DNA of 35,031 nt from an uncultured Acidobacteriota bacterium (GTDB lineage: Bacteria > Acidobacteriota > Vicinamibacteria > Marinacidobacterales > SMYC01): positions 1-35,031 of the forward strand of contig CAMYKY010000025.1 in assembly GCA_947259165.1 (NCBI GenBank), read 5' to 3'. Position numbers and translations under genes: made by a program. Shown one piece after another: positions 25,550 through 33,653 of the stretch; position 1 is the stretch's first letter; each line of letters begins with the position of its first letter. The notes below the pieces were generated by a model. That model searched no databases. It was not told the DNA's origin and saw only the letters and a program-made list of their open reading frames with translations.

Positions 25550-26464
25550 ATGCAACGACACCACTCGAGATTCGAGACCACTCGTTCGGCAACGACTCTG
25601 TTGCTTGGACTAGCCGTTAGCTTCGGCCTTGCCGGCTGCGGCAGTGAAACACCATCTGAAAGCCGTCCCATCACCGCAAGTATCGATACCAACAAGGCGA
25701 GAGCGCCCATCGGTAGCCCGATTGCGATCAGCTACCGCTTCGACGTCGGTGCCGATTCTGCACCGATCGAAAAGGACTACCGCGTTTTTGTGCATTTTCT
25801 CGACTCGCACAACGCGCTGCTCTTCAACGACGATCACGATCCGCCGGAGCCCACGAGCTCCTGGAGCGCAGGCGCCGAGTTAGCGTACGAGCGAACCGTA
25901 TTCATCCCGTTGTACCCGTACCTCGGGACCGCCACGATCCAACTCGGCCTGTACATTCCCGAGACCGGCGAGCGCCTGGGGCTCAGCGGATCCGAAACCG
26001 GCAACCTCGCTTTTCAGGTCGGCCAGATCGAGCTCTTGGATCAAAAAGAGAACATTTTTCTGGTCTACAAAGAGGGGTGGCACCAACTCGAAAACGATCC
26101 AGACAATCATTCCAGGGAGTGGCAGTGGACCAAGCGAGAAGCGGTCTGTTCGTTCCGCAATCCCAAGAAGGAAAGCGTTTTGTACCTGGAAGCCGATACG
26201 AACGTAACCGCCTTTGAAGAGCCTCTCGAGGTCACGGTGATGGTTGGAGACAACGAGATCACCAAATTCACGGTTGAAGACCGCAACCCGTTCCTGAAGA
26301 AAATAAAGATCCCCGCCGACGCCCTCGGCGACGAAGATTGGGTCGACTTGAGACTAGTCAACAGCGAGTCGTTCGTGCCCACCGAAAAAAACATCGGTGA
26401 CGACACTCGAGAGCTCGGCCTCCGAGTCCACCACCTTTATGTGGATACGCATACAGGAACCTGA
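25550..26464 (+). CDS. Putative lipoprotein with beta-sandwich pattern, unknown function
   Basis: This 304-residue predicted lipoprotein has a basic N-terminus, a hydrophobic segment and the lipobox GLAGC, followed by a Ser/Pro-rich linker. The rest is beta-rich: PIAISYRFDVGADSAPIEKDY and YRVFVHFLDSHNALLFNDDHDPP look like an extracellular immunoglobulin-like fold, and IQLGLYIPETGERL supports that. I do not recognise a named family. ATG 25550 is chosen because GGAG lies 10 nt upstream; ATG 25541 and the open frame back to 25442 have worse spacing. It stands alone, diverging from the shell-protein unit and converging on the MglA-like gene. Confidence 0.72.
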   Translation: MQRHHSRFETTRSATTLLLGLAVSFGLAGCGSETPSESRPITASIDTNKARAPIGSPIAISYRFDVGADSAPIEKDYRVFVHFLDSHNALLFNDDHDPPEPTSSWSAGAELAYERTVFIPLYPYLGTATIQLGLYIPETGERLGLSGSETGNLAFQVGQIELLDQKENIFLVYKEGWHQLENDPDNHSREWQWTKREAVCSFRNPKKESVLYLEADTNVTAFEEPLEVTVMVGDNEITKFTVEDRNPFLKKIKIPADALGDEDWVDLRLVNSESFVPTEKNIGDDTRELGLRVHHLYVDTHTGT

Positions 26465-26512
26465 TTCGGCAAAGCCGTATTAGTTTCCTGTCCCGTTTCC
26501 GAGCCCGAGCAA

Positions 26513-27970
26513 CTAATCCTCGTCGGTTTCGGAAAGCTCAATCTCCAACCGAATCCTGGCACTCGCCCCTGGCTCAACCGGCGGAAGCTCCACCTTGATC
26601 GCCCCTGGAACAAAGTGATTCGCGTCGTCACCGACGAGCTTCAAATCCACAAGGATGCCCGTAGCCCGCCCAAGAACGCCCTTGGGGAGTTTCGCCGCCG
26701 CTTCTGCCTCAGCGAAGACGATCGTCTTCGATTTGGCAGTGTCACCCCCTTTGACGCGGGGGCCGCCAAACGCCATCTCGCGGAGCTTCGACAGCTCGCG
26801 CTCAATGTCAGGGGATGACTTCGTCGCGACTTTCCCCAGTGCCGCAGCCGATGGAATCACGGCAACATCAACCCCCTGCATCGTTTCGGGATTCGCGGCG
26901 AACTCGATTTTGACCTCCGCAGTCGAGGCTTCCGTCCCCACGTTCCCTTCTGGAACGGCTAGCGCCGGCTCGGATGCGGCCTCGGGTTCCCGCATCGACT
27001 CCGGGCCCCGCGTGATGTCAACCGCCTGCGGGTCGAGCTCATCTTCGAGCTCGGAGAAGAGCTCATTACTCGCTTCAGCCTCCCGCACACCTGCGGCCAC
27101 TTTTTCGTCGCTCGGCGGTAGTGCATCAATGACCGGAAGGGGCGGTTCATCCTTGAGTGGAGGCTTGAGTGGAGGCTTGAGTGGAGGCTTGAGTGGAGGC
27201 TCGAGTGGAGGCTCGAGTGGAGGCTCGAGTGGAGGCTCGAGTGGAGGCTCGAGTGGAGGCTCGAGTGGAGGCCCGACTTGCGGCGACGACGCGCCTGACT
27301 TCAGCACCTCCGCGGTCTTGGACGTCGCCGTCTCCTCGGTCACGCCTCCAAGTGCGACGAGCACCGGCGGCTCTGCATTCCCAGAGATCTTCCGGTGGAC
27401 CGCGGCCAGTGTTTTCTTCGAAATCGATTTTAGCGTCTCGAAGACGCCGACTCCGTGAAGTGCCGCTCCTTCGTACGAATCGAAGCCATCCGGATTGAGA
27501 TGCCGGTCGAGCGCCTCGATCGGGAGTATGTTGCGGAGATCTCGTTTGTTGTACTGGAAAATGAAAGGGATCTTGCCGAGAGGTTGGTTTAACTCGTCCA
27601 GGTTCTTCCTGAGGTTTCGAAAGCTCTCGATGTTGGCATCGAGAGCGGGCTCCTGAGAATCAGCGACGAACACGATCCCGTCGACGCCTTTGAGAACGAG
27701 CTTTCGCGTCGTATTGTAAAAGACCTGCCCGGGGACGGTGTACAGCTGCAGCCGGACCCGCATCCCCCCGATCGTTCCGACCTCGAGCGGCAACAAATCG
27801 AAAAACAACGTGCGATCCGCTTCGGTTTCGAGACTGACCATTTCCCCGCGGGATCCTGGGTCGGTCCGCGAGTGAATTTGATGGAGATTCGTGGTTTTCC
27901 CGCAGAGCCCAGGACCGTAGTACACGATCTTGGCAGACACCTGCATGGTCGTGTAGTTGAAGAAAACCAA
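26513..27970 (-). CDS. MglA-family small GTPase with proline-repeat linker and unknown C-terminal region
   Basis: Residues 1-200 are an MglA-type Ras-like GTPase: FFNYTTMQVSAKIVYYGPGLCGKTTNL with P-loop 19-26, switch region TVPGQVFYN, and the base-recognition motif NKRD. MglA proteins set cell polarity in gliding bacteria. Normal MglA ends near 195 residues; this protein continues to 485. Residues of about 233-273 are six PPLE then four PPLK units, followed by an acidic low-complexity region and a C-terminal segment (GVLGRATGILVDLKLVGDD, VKVELPPVEPGASARIRLEIEL) that may be a small beta domain. TTG 27970 is supported by AGAGG 8 nt upstream. No MglB/roadblock gene is adjacent in the window. Confidence 0.88.
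   Translation of the reverse strand: MVFFNYTTMQVSAKIVYYGPGLCGKTTNLHQIHSRTDPGSRGEMVSLETEADRTLFFDLLPLEVGTIGGMRVRLQLYTVPGQVFYNTTRKLVLKGVDGIVFVADSQEPALDANIESFRNLRKNLDELNQPLGKIPFIFQYNKRDLRNILPIEALDRHLNPDGFDSYEGAALHGVGVFETLKSISKKTLAAVHRKISGNAEPPVLVALGGVTEETATSKTAEVLKSGASSPQVGPPLEPPLEPPLEPPLEPPLEPPLEPPLKPPLKPPLKPPLKDEPPLPVIDALPPSDEKVAAGVREAEASNELFSELEDELDPQAVDITRGPESMREPEAASEPALAVPEGNVGTEASTAEVKIEFAANPETMQGVDVAVIPSAAALGKVATKSSPDIERELSKLREMAFGGPRVKGGDTAKSKTIVFAEAEAAAKLPKGVLGRATGILVDLKLVGDDANHFVPGAIKVELPPVEPGASARIRLEIELSETDED
27152..27271. repeat. Ten-copy 12-bp minisatellite inside the GTPase gene
   Basis: Ten exact-length tandem units cover 120 bp: four CTTGAGTGGAGG followed by six CTCGAGTGGAGG on the plus strand. 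The units differ by one base, which changes PPLK to PPLE in the encoded protein. The near-identity of units points to recent slippage or recombination, and copy number is likely to vary between strains without a frameshift. Confidence 0.95.
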
Positions 27971-28019
27971 CGAAGTTGCCTCTTATGCTTTTGAAAATCA
28001 GATAGATAGAGCTATTGAG

Positions 28020-28048
28020 ATCTTATCGACAGGAGTGACAAGCGTCAA
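28020..28048 (-). promoter_or_regulatory. Predicted promoter of the MglA-like gene
   Basis: On the minus strand, -35 TTGACG (28048-28043) and -10 TAAGAT (28025-28020) are separated by 17 bp. The start would be near 28013, giving a leader of about 43 nt before the TTG at 27970. Confidence 0.55.
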
Positions 28049-28102
28049 GGAAGGCCGAAACGCTCCCCGTCGAGGGGTGAGGGTCGGACTCAGTTGCGCC
28101 GA

Positions 28103-29836
28103 TTACCGCGGTTTCAAGATCGCGTACACCGGTAGCCCCACACCGTCGAAGTGTTTGATCACCTCGTGAGCCGGGGAGGCCTCGGGATCCTCCGCTTGAT
28201 ACTTGACCTTAACGTAGTCGTCGAGGCGCGACATGACGACATCGTCTTTGAAGGTCGTTTTGTCCATCGTCAGACAGTTCTTGCACCAAGTGGCCCAAAC
28301 GTCGACTAGGACCATCTTCTTTTCGGCCTTGGCCTGAGCGAGTCCGTCGGCGAGAGACGGAACCCAGCCCTCGTCGATTTTCTCTTGAACACTATCGGCC
28401 ACTTGGGTCGCATCGACCCATCGCTGGCTAACGATCTCGTACGCCAAATATCCGTAATACGAAGCGAAACCCAATATCAAAACACCGAACGCCTGCTTCA
28501 CCCGAACCATCCACATACCCGGTCGAGGGAGGAGCGAAATGCCGGCACCTGCGATGGGCCACGGAATGGCCATCCCGATGCCGAGCAAAAACGGAAGCGC
28601 CAGCGCGAGCACCTGCCCTTTGGCGTAGAGGTCGCTCGAGAACACCACGACTTGGATGACCACCGGGGCAACACACGCCCCCGCCAGGAGCGCGGCGACA
28701 GCCCCCATGCCGAACGCGACGAGAAACTTCCCACTTTTTTCAGAGAACTGTATTTTGGACTGCAGGCTCGAGAAATCGATCGCGATGACGTCGAACATCG
28801 CAAGCGCCAATACGACGAACAAAACCGCGATACCCAGGTTGAACCACGGTGAGGCATTGATGGTGCCGAACGTGCCTGCTGTCAGGATCACAATGAGCCC
28901 GAGCACGCCGTAGACGAGCGCCATGGCAAGACCGTAGGCCCCTCCGAGCGCGAACCCCTGCGTGCGGCTTCCTCCCTGCGCACCCGCACCAATGATGCCG
29001 AGGTTGATCGGGATCATCGGAAGAACGCACGGCGTCAAGTTGAGCGCGAGTCCCCCGAGCAGGACGATCGCGACGATGGCGACCGTGCCTCTCCCTTCGA
29101 ACCAGCCCTTTTGGACCCGCCCGGCTTCAGCGTCGTCGATAAAGGTGACGAAATCGGCGCTGCCAAGAAATCCGCCCGTGGTCCCAACCACCGCGAAGTC
29201 GTCGAGCGCAACGAGGACGTCGCCCCCATCGCTCGACGACGGAGGCGCGTTCGACAGATCCAACACCGGTGCCACGGCGAGAACGCCCGCCGGCGTCGTT
29301 TTCGTGAAATCGATCGCATCGAACACAGCGGCGTTCGTGGGGTTGATCGGCTGATCGCCACCGACGACAGACAACGCCACTTGAATCGACATCTTGTCGG
29401 GTCGATAGCAGACTTTGTCGTCACACGCTTGATAGTTGAGCTGCCCATGAAGCACGTGCTCCCCGGCAGCGAGGTCCGGACCGAGATTCAACACCACTCC
29501 GATGGCGAACTCCTCCTCGAAGACCGCGAGCGGAGTCTCCGAGCCACCCGTCAATAGGTGAATGGCTTCGGGAAACGCGAGCCCGTCGACACCCACGCCA
29601 TCGAGCGGCACGAACTCGAGCGAGGTCGGGATCAGGTACTCCTCGAGAGGCTCATTCGAGTTCACATGAAAACCCTGCTGCAAACGAACCTGCACCGCCG
29701 CTCGGGCACTGGTGCCGGCGTGAACACCGTCAGACGCCAAGACCGGCGCCACGTCCACTTGGATGCGACCCGGCTGCGTCACAGCGGTCGCGGGCAGCGC
29801 GAGCAGCGCAAGTGCGGCGAAGAATCTAATGCGCAT
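28103..29836 (-). CDS. dsbD: Thiol:disulfide interchange protein DsbD
   Basis: DsbD carries electrons from cytosolic thioredoxin across the inner membrane to periplasmic reductases and cytochrome c maturation factors. All three parts are present. After a signal peptide (FFAALALLALPATAVTQ), the periplasmic N-domain has its cysteine pair in YQACDDKVCYRP. A polytopic middle has the redox cysteines in LNLTPCVLPMIPI and AGACVAPVVIQV. The C-terminal thioredoxin domain has WATWCKNC. Length 577 is normal. A -10-like TAAAAT lies 9 nt before the ATG. It diverges from the cytochrome cluster, whose TlpA-like protein and c-type cytochromes are plausible clients. Confidence 0.95.
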   Translation of the reverse strand: MRIRFFAALALLALPATAVTQPGRIQVDVAPVLASDGVHAGTSARAAVQVRLQQGFHVNSNEPLEEYLIPTSLEFVPLDGVGVDGLAFPEAIHLLTGGSETPLAVFEEEFAIGVVLNLGPDLAAGEHVLHGQLNYQACDDKVCYRPDKMSIQVALSVVGGDQPINPTNAAVFDAIDFTKTTPAGVLAVAPVLDLSNAPPSSSDGGDVLVALDDFAVVGTTGGFLGSADFVTFIDDAEAGRVQKGWFEGRGTVAIVAIVLLGGLALNLTPCVLPMIPINLGIIGAGAQGGSRTQGFALGGAYGLAMALVYGVLGLIVILTAGTFGTINASPWFNLGIAVLFVVLALAMFDVIAIDFSSLQSKIQFSEKSGKFLVAFGMGAVAALLAGACVAPVVIQVVVFSSDLYAKGQVLALALPFLLGIGMAIPWPIAGAGISLLPRPGMWMVRVKQAFGVLILGFASYYGYLAYEIVSQRWVDATQVADSVQEKIDEGWVPSLADGLAQAKAEKKMVLVDVWATWCKNCLTMDKTTFKDDVVMSRLDDYVKVKYQAEDPEASPAHEVIKHFDGVGLPVYAILKPR

Positions 29837-29881
29837 AGTGGGGTCATTTTACTTCAAGGAGCATCGGCGCGCAGTGAAGTG

Positions 29882-30044
29882 CGGCATACGGTATACGGTC
29901 GATGCTCGTTTGAATTTGTGTTCTCATCCCAAACACTTTCGCCTCGGTGCGGTTTCTGCACCTTCGAACAGGCCGAAGTCACATCGAGGCGCAACCATGC
30001 CGGACAGGCGCGCCACGCCAAACGAGGCCGTATACCGTATGCCG
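29882..30044. repeat. Intergenic module bounded by inverted heptamer repeats (second copy type)
   Basis: CGGCATACGGTATACGG (29882-29898) and its exact 17-bp reverse complement (30028-30044) enclose a core of about 130 bp. Just inside, CTCGTTT (left) and AAACGAG (right) extend the pairing imperfectly. The ends are the same heptamer unit (CGGCATA/CGGTATA) that bounds the module at 20900-21143, while the cores do not look alike. It fills most of the gap between dsbD and the pentaheme cytochrome gene. Confidence 0.7.
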
Positions 30045-30090
30045 TTTCCACTTGATCCCAGCGCCCGATCACGATAATTCCTCGCAACTC

Positions 30091-30573
30091 ATGCGGTTTG
30101 GTATCGCGCTGCTGCTCGTTCTCGCCGCCCTCGGCGTCAGTGCCTGCAGCAACGCTGGCGCTTCCCCCGAGCAGCCCATTGCGTTTCCGCACAAGCCACA
30201 TGCCGATGCGCAGATCGGTTGCGTGTTTTGTCACGAGTTCACCGATTCCCAGGCGGCAGCGGGGATGCCCCGGACGGAGCTTTGCGGGAGCTGCCATAGC
30301 GCAATGCCCCAGGAGAGCGAGGCATCGCAAAAAACGATGGAGTACGTCGACGCCGAGGAGACAATTCCCTGGGTCCGGCTCTACGAGCTACCGCAGTACA
30401 CGTACTTTCCTCACAAGTGGCACGTCCGCGCTGACATCGAGTGCGCCGAGTGTCACTCCACGATTGGTGAAAGCATGACGGCAACGCGCCACCGGGTCCT
30501 GGAGATGCAGTGGTGCCTCGACTGCCATGAAGCGAAGCAAGCTTCGGTTGACTGCGTGGCTTGCCACAAGTAG
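30091..30573 (+). CDS. Pentaheme c-type cytochrome lipoprotein (ActA-like)
   Basis: This 160-residue protein has five CxxCH heme sites: CVFCH (44), CGSCH (65), CAECH (118), CLDCH (142) and CVACH (155). Extra histidines (FPHKPH, FPHKWH) can serve as distal ligands, as in cytochrome c7/c3-type proteins. The lipobox VSAC puts Cys19 as the lipid anchor on the periplasmic face. ATG 30091 is chosen because it starts the signal peptide; the frame is open further up, through the repeat module. A pentaheme subunit followed by a molybdopterin oxidoreductase and a monoheme cytochrome c resembles ActA of Alternative Complex III; this assignment is inferred from order and heme count. Confidence 0.88.
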   Translation: MRFGIALLLVLAALGVSACSNAGASPEQPIAFPHKPHADAQIGCVFCHEFTDSQAAAGMPRTELCGSCHSAMPQESEASQKTMEYVDAEETIPWVRLYELPQYTYFPHKWHVRADIECAECHSTIGESMTATRHRVLEMQWCLDCHEAKQASVDCVACHK

Positions 30574-30580
30574 GCATTGA

Positions 30581-31943
30581 ATGGATCGACGTGAGTTCCT
30601 GAAAGGAAGCGTGTTCGACGGCCACCGCAGGTCTCGCTCTCGACGCCTGTGCGCCCGAAGCAAGCCAGCTGATTCCGATTCTCATTCCTGAAGAGCCGTT
30701 CGTTCCCGGTGAGCAGACGTGGACGCGCTCGACTTGCTTTGAATGCACCGCCACCTGCGGGATCGAAGTGCGGCGCATCGATGGGCGGCTGGTCAAAGTC
30801 GAAGGGAATCCCGAGCATCCAGTGAGCCGCGGCGGTCTCTGCGCGCGCGGGCAGGCAATCCCGCAAGCGATGTACCACCCAGATCGCATCCAAACACCGC
30901 TCGAGAAGCAAAGCGACGGGAGTTTTACGGAGCTCGGCTGGGACGACGCTCTCGACCGAGTGGCGGCCCCGCTCGAAGGGGCGACCGACATCGCTTTCCT
31001 GACGGGAGCGTCGACAGGTCACCGACGTGAAATCGTCCTGCGATTTCTTCAAGCGTTGGGCTCGACGCGTCACTTCGTCCACGATCCGTCTCCCCTCCAT
31101 CGCCCGGTGAGCGACGTCGATATCGAAAACGCGGGCTACCTCGTCTCGTTCGGCGCAGAGCTCTTGGAATCCCACACGTCACCGGTGAGATTCGGACGCG
31201 GCCTGGCCGCCCTTCACCAAGCTCGTCCCGGGCGACGCGGAAAATTTGTCATGGTGAGCCCGCGGCTGCCCTTGACGGGGGCGAACGCGGACGAGTGGAT
31301 TCCCACTCGTGCCGGCGAAGAGCTCGACGTGGCACTTGGCATCGCTCACGTTCTGATCCGAGATGGTCTGTACCAGCTGCCAGGGAGCGAAAACGCGGAA
31401 GGGTTTGCCGAGTTCAGTGCGTTCATCGAAACCATCCAGCCGAGCCTCGGGGTCGAACGCCTTGCCCATGAAATGGTCGAGCACCGACCGGCCATCGCCA
31501 TCGCCGGTCGAGGTAGAGGGCTCGGCGCCGCGGCATCGCACTTGAACGCACTCCCAGGAGTGCAAACCGCACCGGCGAGTGCGCCACCGTTCGAACCGTG
31601 GCCGGCGATTGCGGGACGGGATGGCAAGACACTCGAAGCCGTCCTCGCTGACGATTTCGTCCACCTCGCATCGGCCACCGAGCCGTCGTCACCTCAGGAC
31701 AAACAAGCGTTCGTGAACGCGATCACGACCGCGCCCTACGAGATCGTGGACATCTCGCTGAGCTCACTCCGAGTGAAGTTCACCGACGACACCGCCGTTG
31801 TCGTAGGGATTCAAAACGTGCAAGTGCAGCTCGCAGACAAAGAAACGGTGACGTCGTCGGGAAGCTTCACCGACGTGTTCCGCCGGGTAGACGGACGTTG
31901 GCACCTTTGGTTGGCGCATTCGACCGAACTCTTTACGTGCTAA
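30581..31943 (+). pseudogene. Molybdopterin oxidoreductase (ActB-like), frameshifted, truncated and fused to a DUF4440/NTF2-like domain
   Basis: ATG 30581 opens MDRREFLKGSV, a twin-arginine signal, and then the frame is lost. Skipping one T at 30614-30615 restores STATAGLALDAC and the [4Fe-4S] motif CFECTATC with a later GGLC. The region up to about 31560 is the bis-MGD domain start (ADEWIPTRAGEELDVALGIAHVL, HRPAIAIAGRG, SHLNAL). Past about 31560-31610 it changes to a DUF4440/NTF2-like pattern (LADDFVHLA, DDTAVVVGIQNV, GSFTDVFRRVDGRWHLWLAHST). Normal ActB-type subunits are far longer, so most of the catalytic part is gone. It starts 7 bp after the pentaheme gene. Real decay and assembly error are both possible. 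Confidence 0.8.
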
Positions 31944-31984
31944 TATATGGACGTTTTTGTCAACCTCGAGGGAGGCTCCAAGAA

Positions 31985-32389
31985 ATGAACAGGACTTTGG
32001 CTCTGGTCGCAGTCGCATTTATTTTGTTCGGCGGTTTGGCATTGGCGCAGGAGGAACTCGCTCCCTGGGAAATCCCGCCCGAGGCGTCAGCTGTGGAGAA
32101 CCCTCTGGAGAACACCCCCCAAGCCGTGGCCGCTGGCGAAGCGACGTACGGAAAACACTGCAAGATGTGCCACGGCGATATCGGGAAGGGCGATGGGGCC
32201 GCAACCCAGTTCATCAAACCCGCGCCGCACGATATGACCACCGCCAAAGTCCGCGACGCCAACACCGACGGCGACATCTTCTATAAAATCACGACTGGCA
32301 AGCGACCGATGCCCGCCATGCAGCGCAAGCTGTCCGAAGAAGAGCGGTGGCAGGTCGTGCTGTTCGTGCGGGCGCTTCAAGCCAACTGA
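31985..32389 (+). CDS. Monoheme cytochrome c (ActE-like)
   Basis: This periplasmic class I cytochrome c has 134 residues with a cleavable signal peptide (LALVAVAFILFGGLALA). The heme site is CKMCH, followed by GDIGKGDGAA, and the Met ligand is probably in KRPMPAMQRKL. The tail EEERWQVVLFVRALQ matches the ActE/cytochrome c pattern. The ATG has GGGAGG about 10 nt upstream. A possible internal extended -10 (TGC TAATAT, 31938-31946) overlaps the pseudogene stop and could express this and the next gene separately. Confidence 0.9.
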   Translation: MNRTLALVAVAFILFGGLALAQEELAPWEIPPEASAVENPLENTPQAVAAGEATYGKHCKMCHGDIGKGDGAATQFIKPAPHDMTTAKVRDANTDGDIFYKITTGKRPMPAMQRKLSEEERWQVVLFVRALQAN

Positions 32390-32397
32390 CCCATCGA

Positions 32398-32955
32398 ATG
32401 GGTAATCGAATGAGATTCCTGCCCGCGGCAGCCCTTGTTCTCGGCCTCTCCTTCGTCGGCGGATGTCAGCAGCCGGAGTCAGAGCCGACCGCCGATTCTG
32501 AGTCTCCGCCCGAAAACGCGGCGCCGGCGCTCGTTCTCGAGAAGGTCGACGGCAGTGGGATCGTGTCGCTCTCCGAACAAAAGAGCAAGGTCGTGCTCGT
32601 CGACCTCTGGGCCACTTGGTGTGTCCCCTGCATCGCCGAGCTGCCACACCTGCAGGCGTTGTCCGAGGAGCTTCCGGACGAGGATTTCCTGATGCTCGGC
32701 ATCGTTCTCGAATCCGGCGAGCGCGAAGAGATCGCCGAATTCCTCGCAAAGAAAGAAATCACCTACCCGCAAGTCTTGGGCAAAGACGACACCGGGGAAG
32801 CCTTCGGTCCTTTTCTCGGCTACCCGACGAAGTATCTAATCGACCGAGATGGGCTCGTCGTCAAACGCTATTTCGGGATCATCGGCGAACAGCTCGCTGA
32901 AGACGTGAGGACGGTGATCCGCACCGGCGTCCTAGAAGAGCAACCCGCCAACTAA
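32398..32955 (+). CDS. TlpA/ResA-like thioredoxin lipoprotein
   Basis: This is a periplasmic thiol-disulfide reductase of the TlpA/ResA type, of the kind that reduces apocytochrome c or CuA-site cysteines. The lipobox SFVGGC gives the lipid anchor, then a Glu/Ser/Pro-rich linker and the thioredoxin domain with active-site WATWCVPC. The cis-proline loop is at GYPTKYLID. ATG 32398 and ATG 32410 are both possible (4 residues apart); neither has a clear ribosome-binding site. It lies 8 bp after the cytochrome c gene, with DsbD close by as a likely electron donor. Confidence 0.88.
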   Translation: MGNRMRFLPAAALVLGLSFVGGCQQPESEPTADSESPPENAAPALVLEKVDGSGIVSLSEQKSKVVLVDLWATWCVPCIAELPHLQALSEELPDEDFLMLGIVLESGEREEIAEFLAKKEITYPQVLGKDDTGEAFGPFLGYPTKYLIDRDGLVVKRYFGIIGEQLAEDVRTVIRTGVLEEQPAN

Positions 32956-33264
32956 GCGCCGAGCCCAATACCAAGTCGTGCCCGTGCCCGCGTGCCCGTG
33001 CCCGGTTTTCCCCCGCCACCGCAAAAAGGGACATCCACGAGAAGAAGCTCGCATCGCGTCGCCTCAATCAATCGGGCACGGGGGCATCTTGGGGGCGACG
33101 GCAACTAAGTCACTAGCACTTAGCGCGGCATCATTGTATATTTCTTGTTAGGATATCGATCACCCTCGATAACCTCATCAGTCCCGTTTGAATTCCTGAA
33201 GACCTGCGGCTCTCCTGTCACCGGCGGGCCGCTGCGCACAAGACACAGTCGAGGAGCTTAACAA
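32956..33264. repeat. Intergenic region with inverted GTGCCC hexamer array
   Basis: This 309-bp gap holds no gene I can support. A (CGTGCCC/GTGCCC) array at 32977-33005 is mirrored by CGGGCACGGG at 33073-33082, so an imperfect stem could enclose a core of about 70 bp. The same hexamer family occurs inside the module at 20980-21004. The stretch 33102-33160 is AT-richer and probably carries the bactofilin promoter, though I found no well-spaced -35/-10 pair. Confidence 0.6.
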
Positions 33265-33615
33265 GTGGCACACGAACAAGAGACGGTTCTAGCCGCCAAG
33301 GCGAGTTTCGACGGAAAGCTCGAAGGCGTGAACATCACCCTAGAGGGTCGTTTTCGGGGCGATCTCAAGGCGAGCGGCGTCGTGCGGATCCTCGAAGGCT
33401 CGGACGTCAACGCGAAGGTCCAAGCCGCGATGGTCGAGATCGGTGGCAAGTTCGAAGGTGACATCAACACCGAATCTCTTCGGCTTTTGGGGCCAGCGCA
33501 TGCGACCGGTACGTTCCGAGCCAAGAAGCTGAGTGTCGAGGAGGGCGGTCAACTCGACGGTGAGTTCGAAATCGGAGACGGGCCGCCACAACGTATGGTG
33601 CGAAACGCGCCATAA
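33265..33615 (+). CDS. Bactofilin (polymer-forming cytoskeletal protein)
   Basis: This 116-residue bactofilin forms nucleotide-independent filaments from a right-handed beta-helix. The repeating pattern (ASFDGKLEGVNITLEGRFRGDLKASGVVRILEGSDVNAKVQAAMVEIGGKFEGDI) is diagnostic. The N-terminus is short and soluble and the C-tail is disordered. The GTG start has GAGGAG about 8 nt upstream. Bactofilins position cell-wall enzymes, and an M23 peptidase and lytic transglycosylase occur elsewhere in the window, but neither is adjacent. It precedes the lysine-tailed protein gene by 38 bp. Confidence 0.93.
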   Translation: MAHEQETVLAAKASFDGKLEGVNITLEGRFRGDLKASGVVRILEGSDVNAKVQAAMVEIGGKFEGDINTESLRLLGPAHATGTFRAKKLSVEEGGQLDGEFEIGDGPPQRMVRNAP

Positions 33616-33653
33616 TAGGCCTGCTGGAAGCAGTTCGAGAGGATAAGCGACCC

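Noticed and set aside
27152..27271. CRISPR-like array
   Set aside because: Units are 12 bp with no spacers and encode PPLE/PPLK; it is a coding minisatellite.
26655..27458. Plus-strand frame rich in SGGSSGG opposite the MglA-like gene
   Set aside because: It is the antisense translation of the 12-bp minisatellite; the GTPase motifs are on the minus strand.
27957..28169. Plus-strand 70-codon frame upstream of the MglA-like gene
   Set aside because: It overlaps the promoter of the GTPase gene and the dsbD 3' end and shows no domain.
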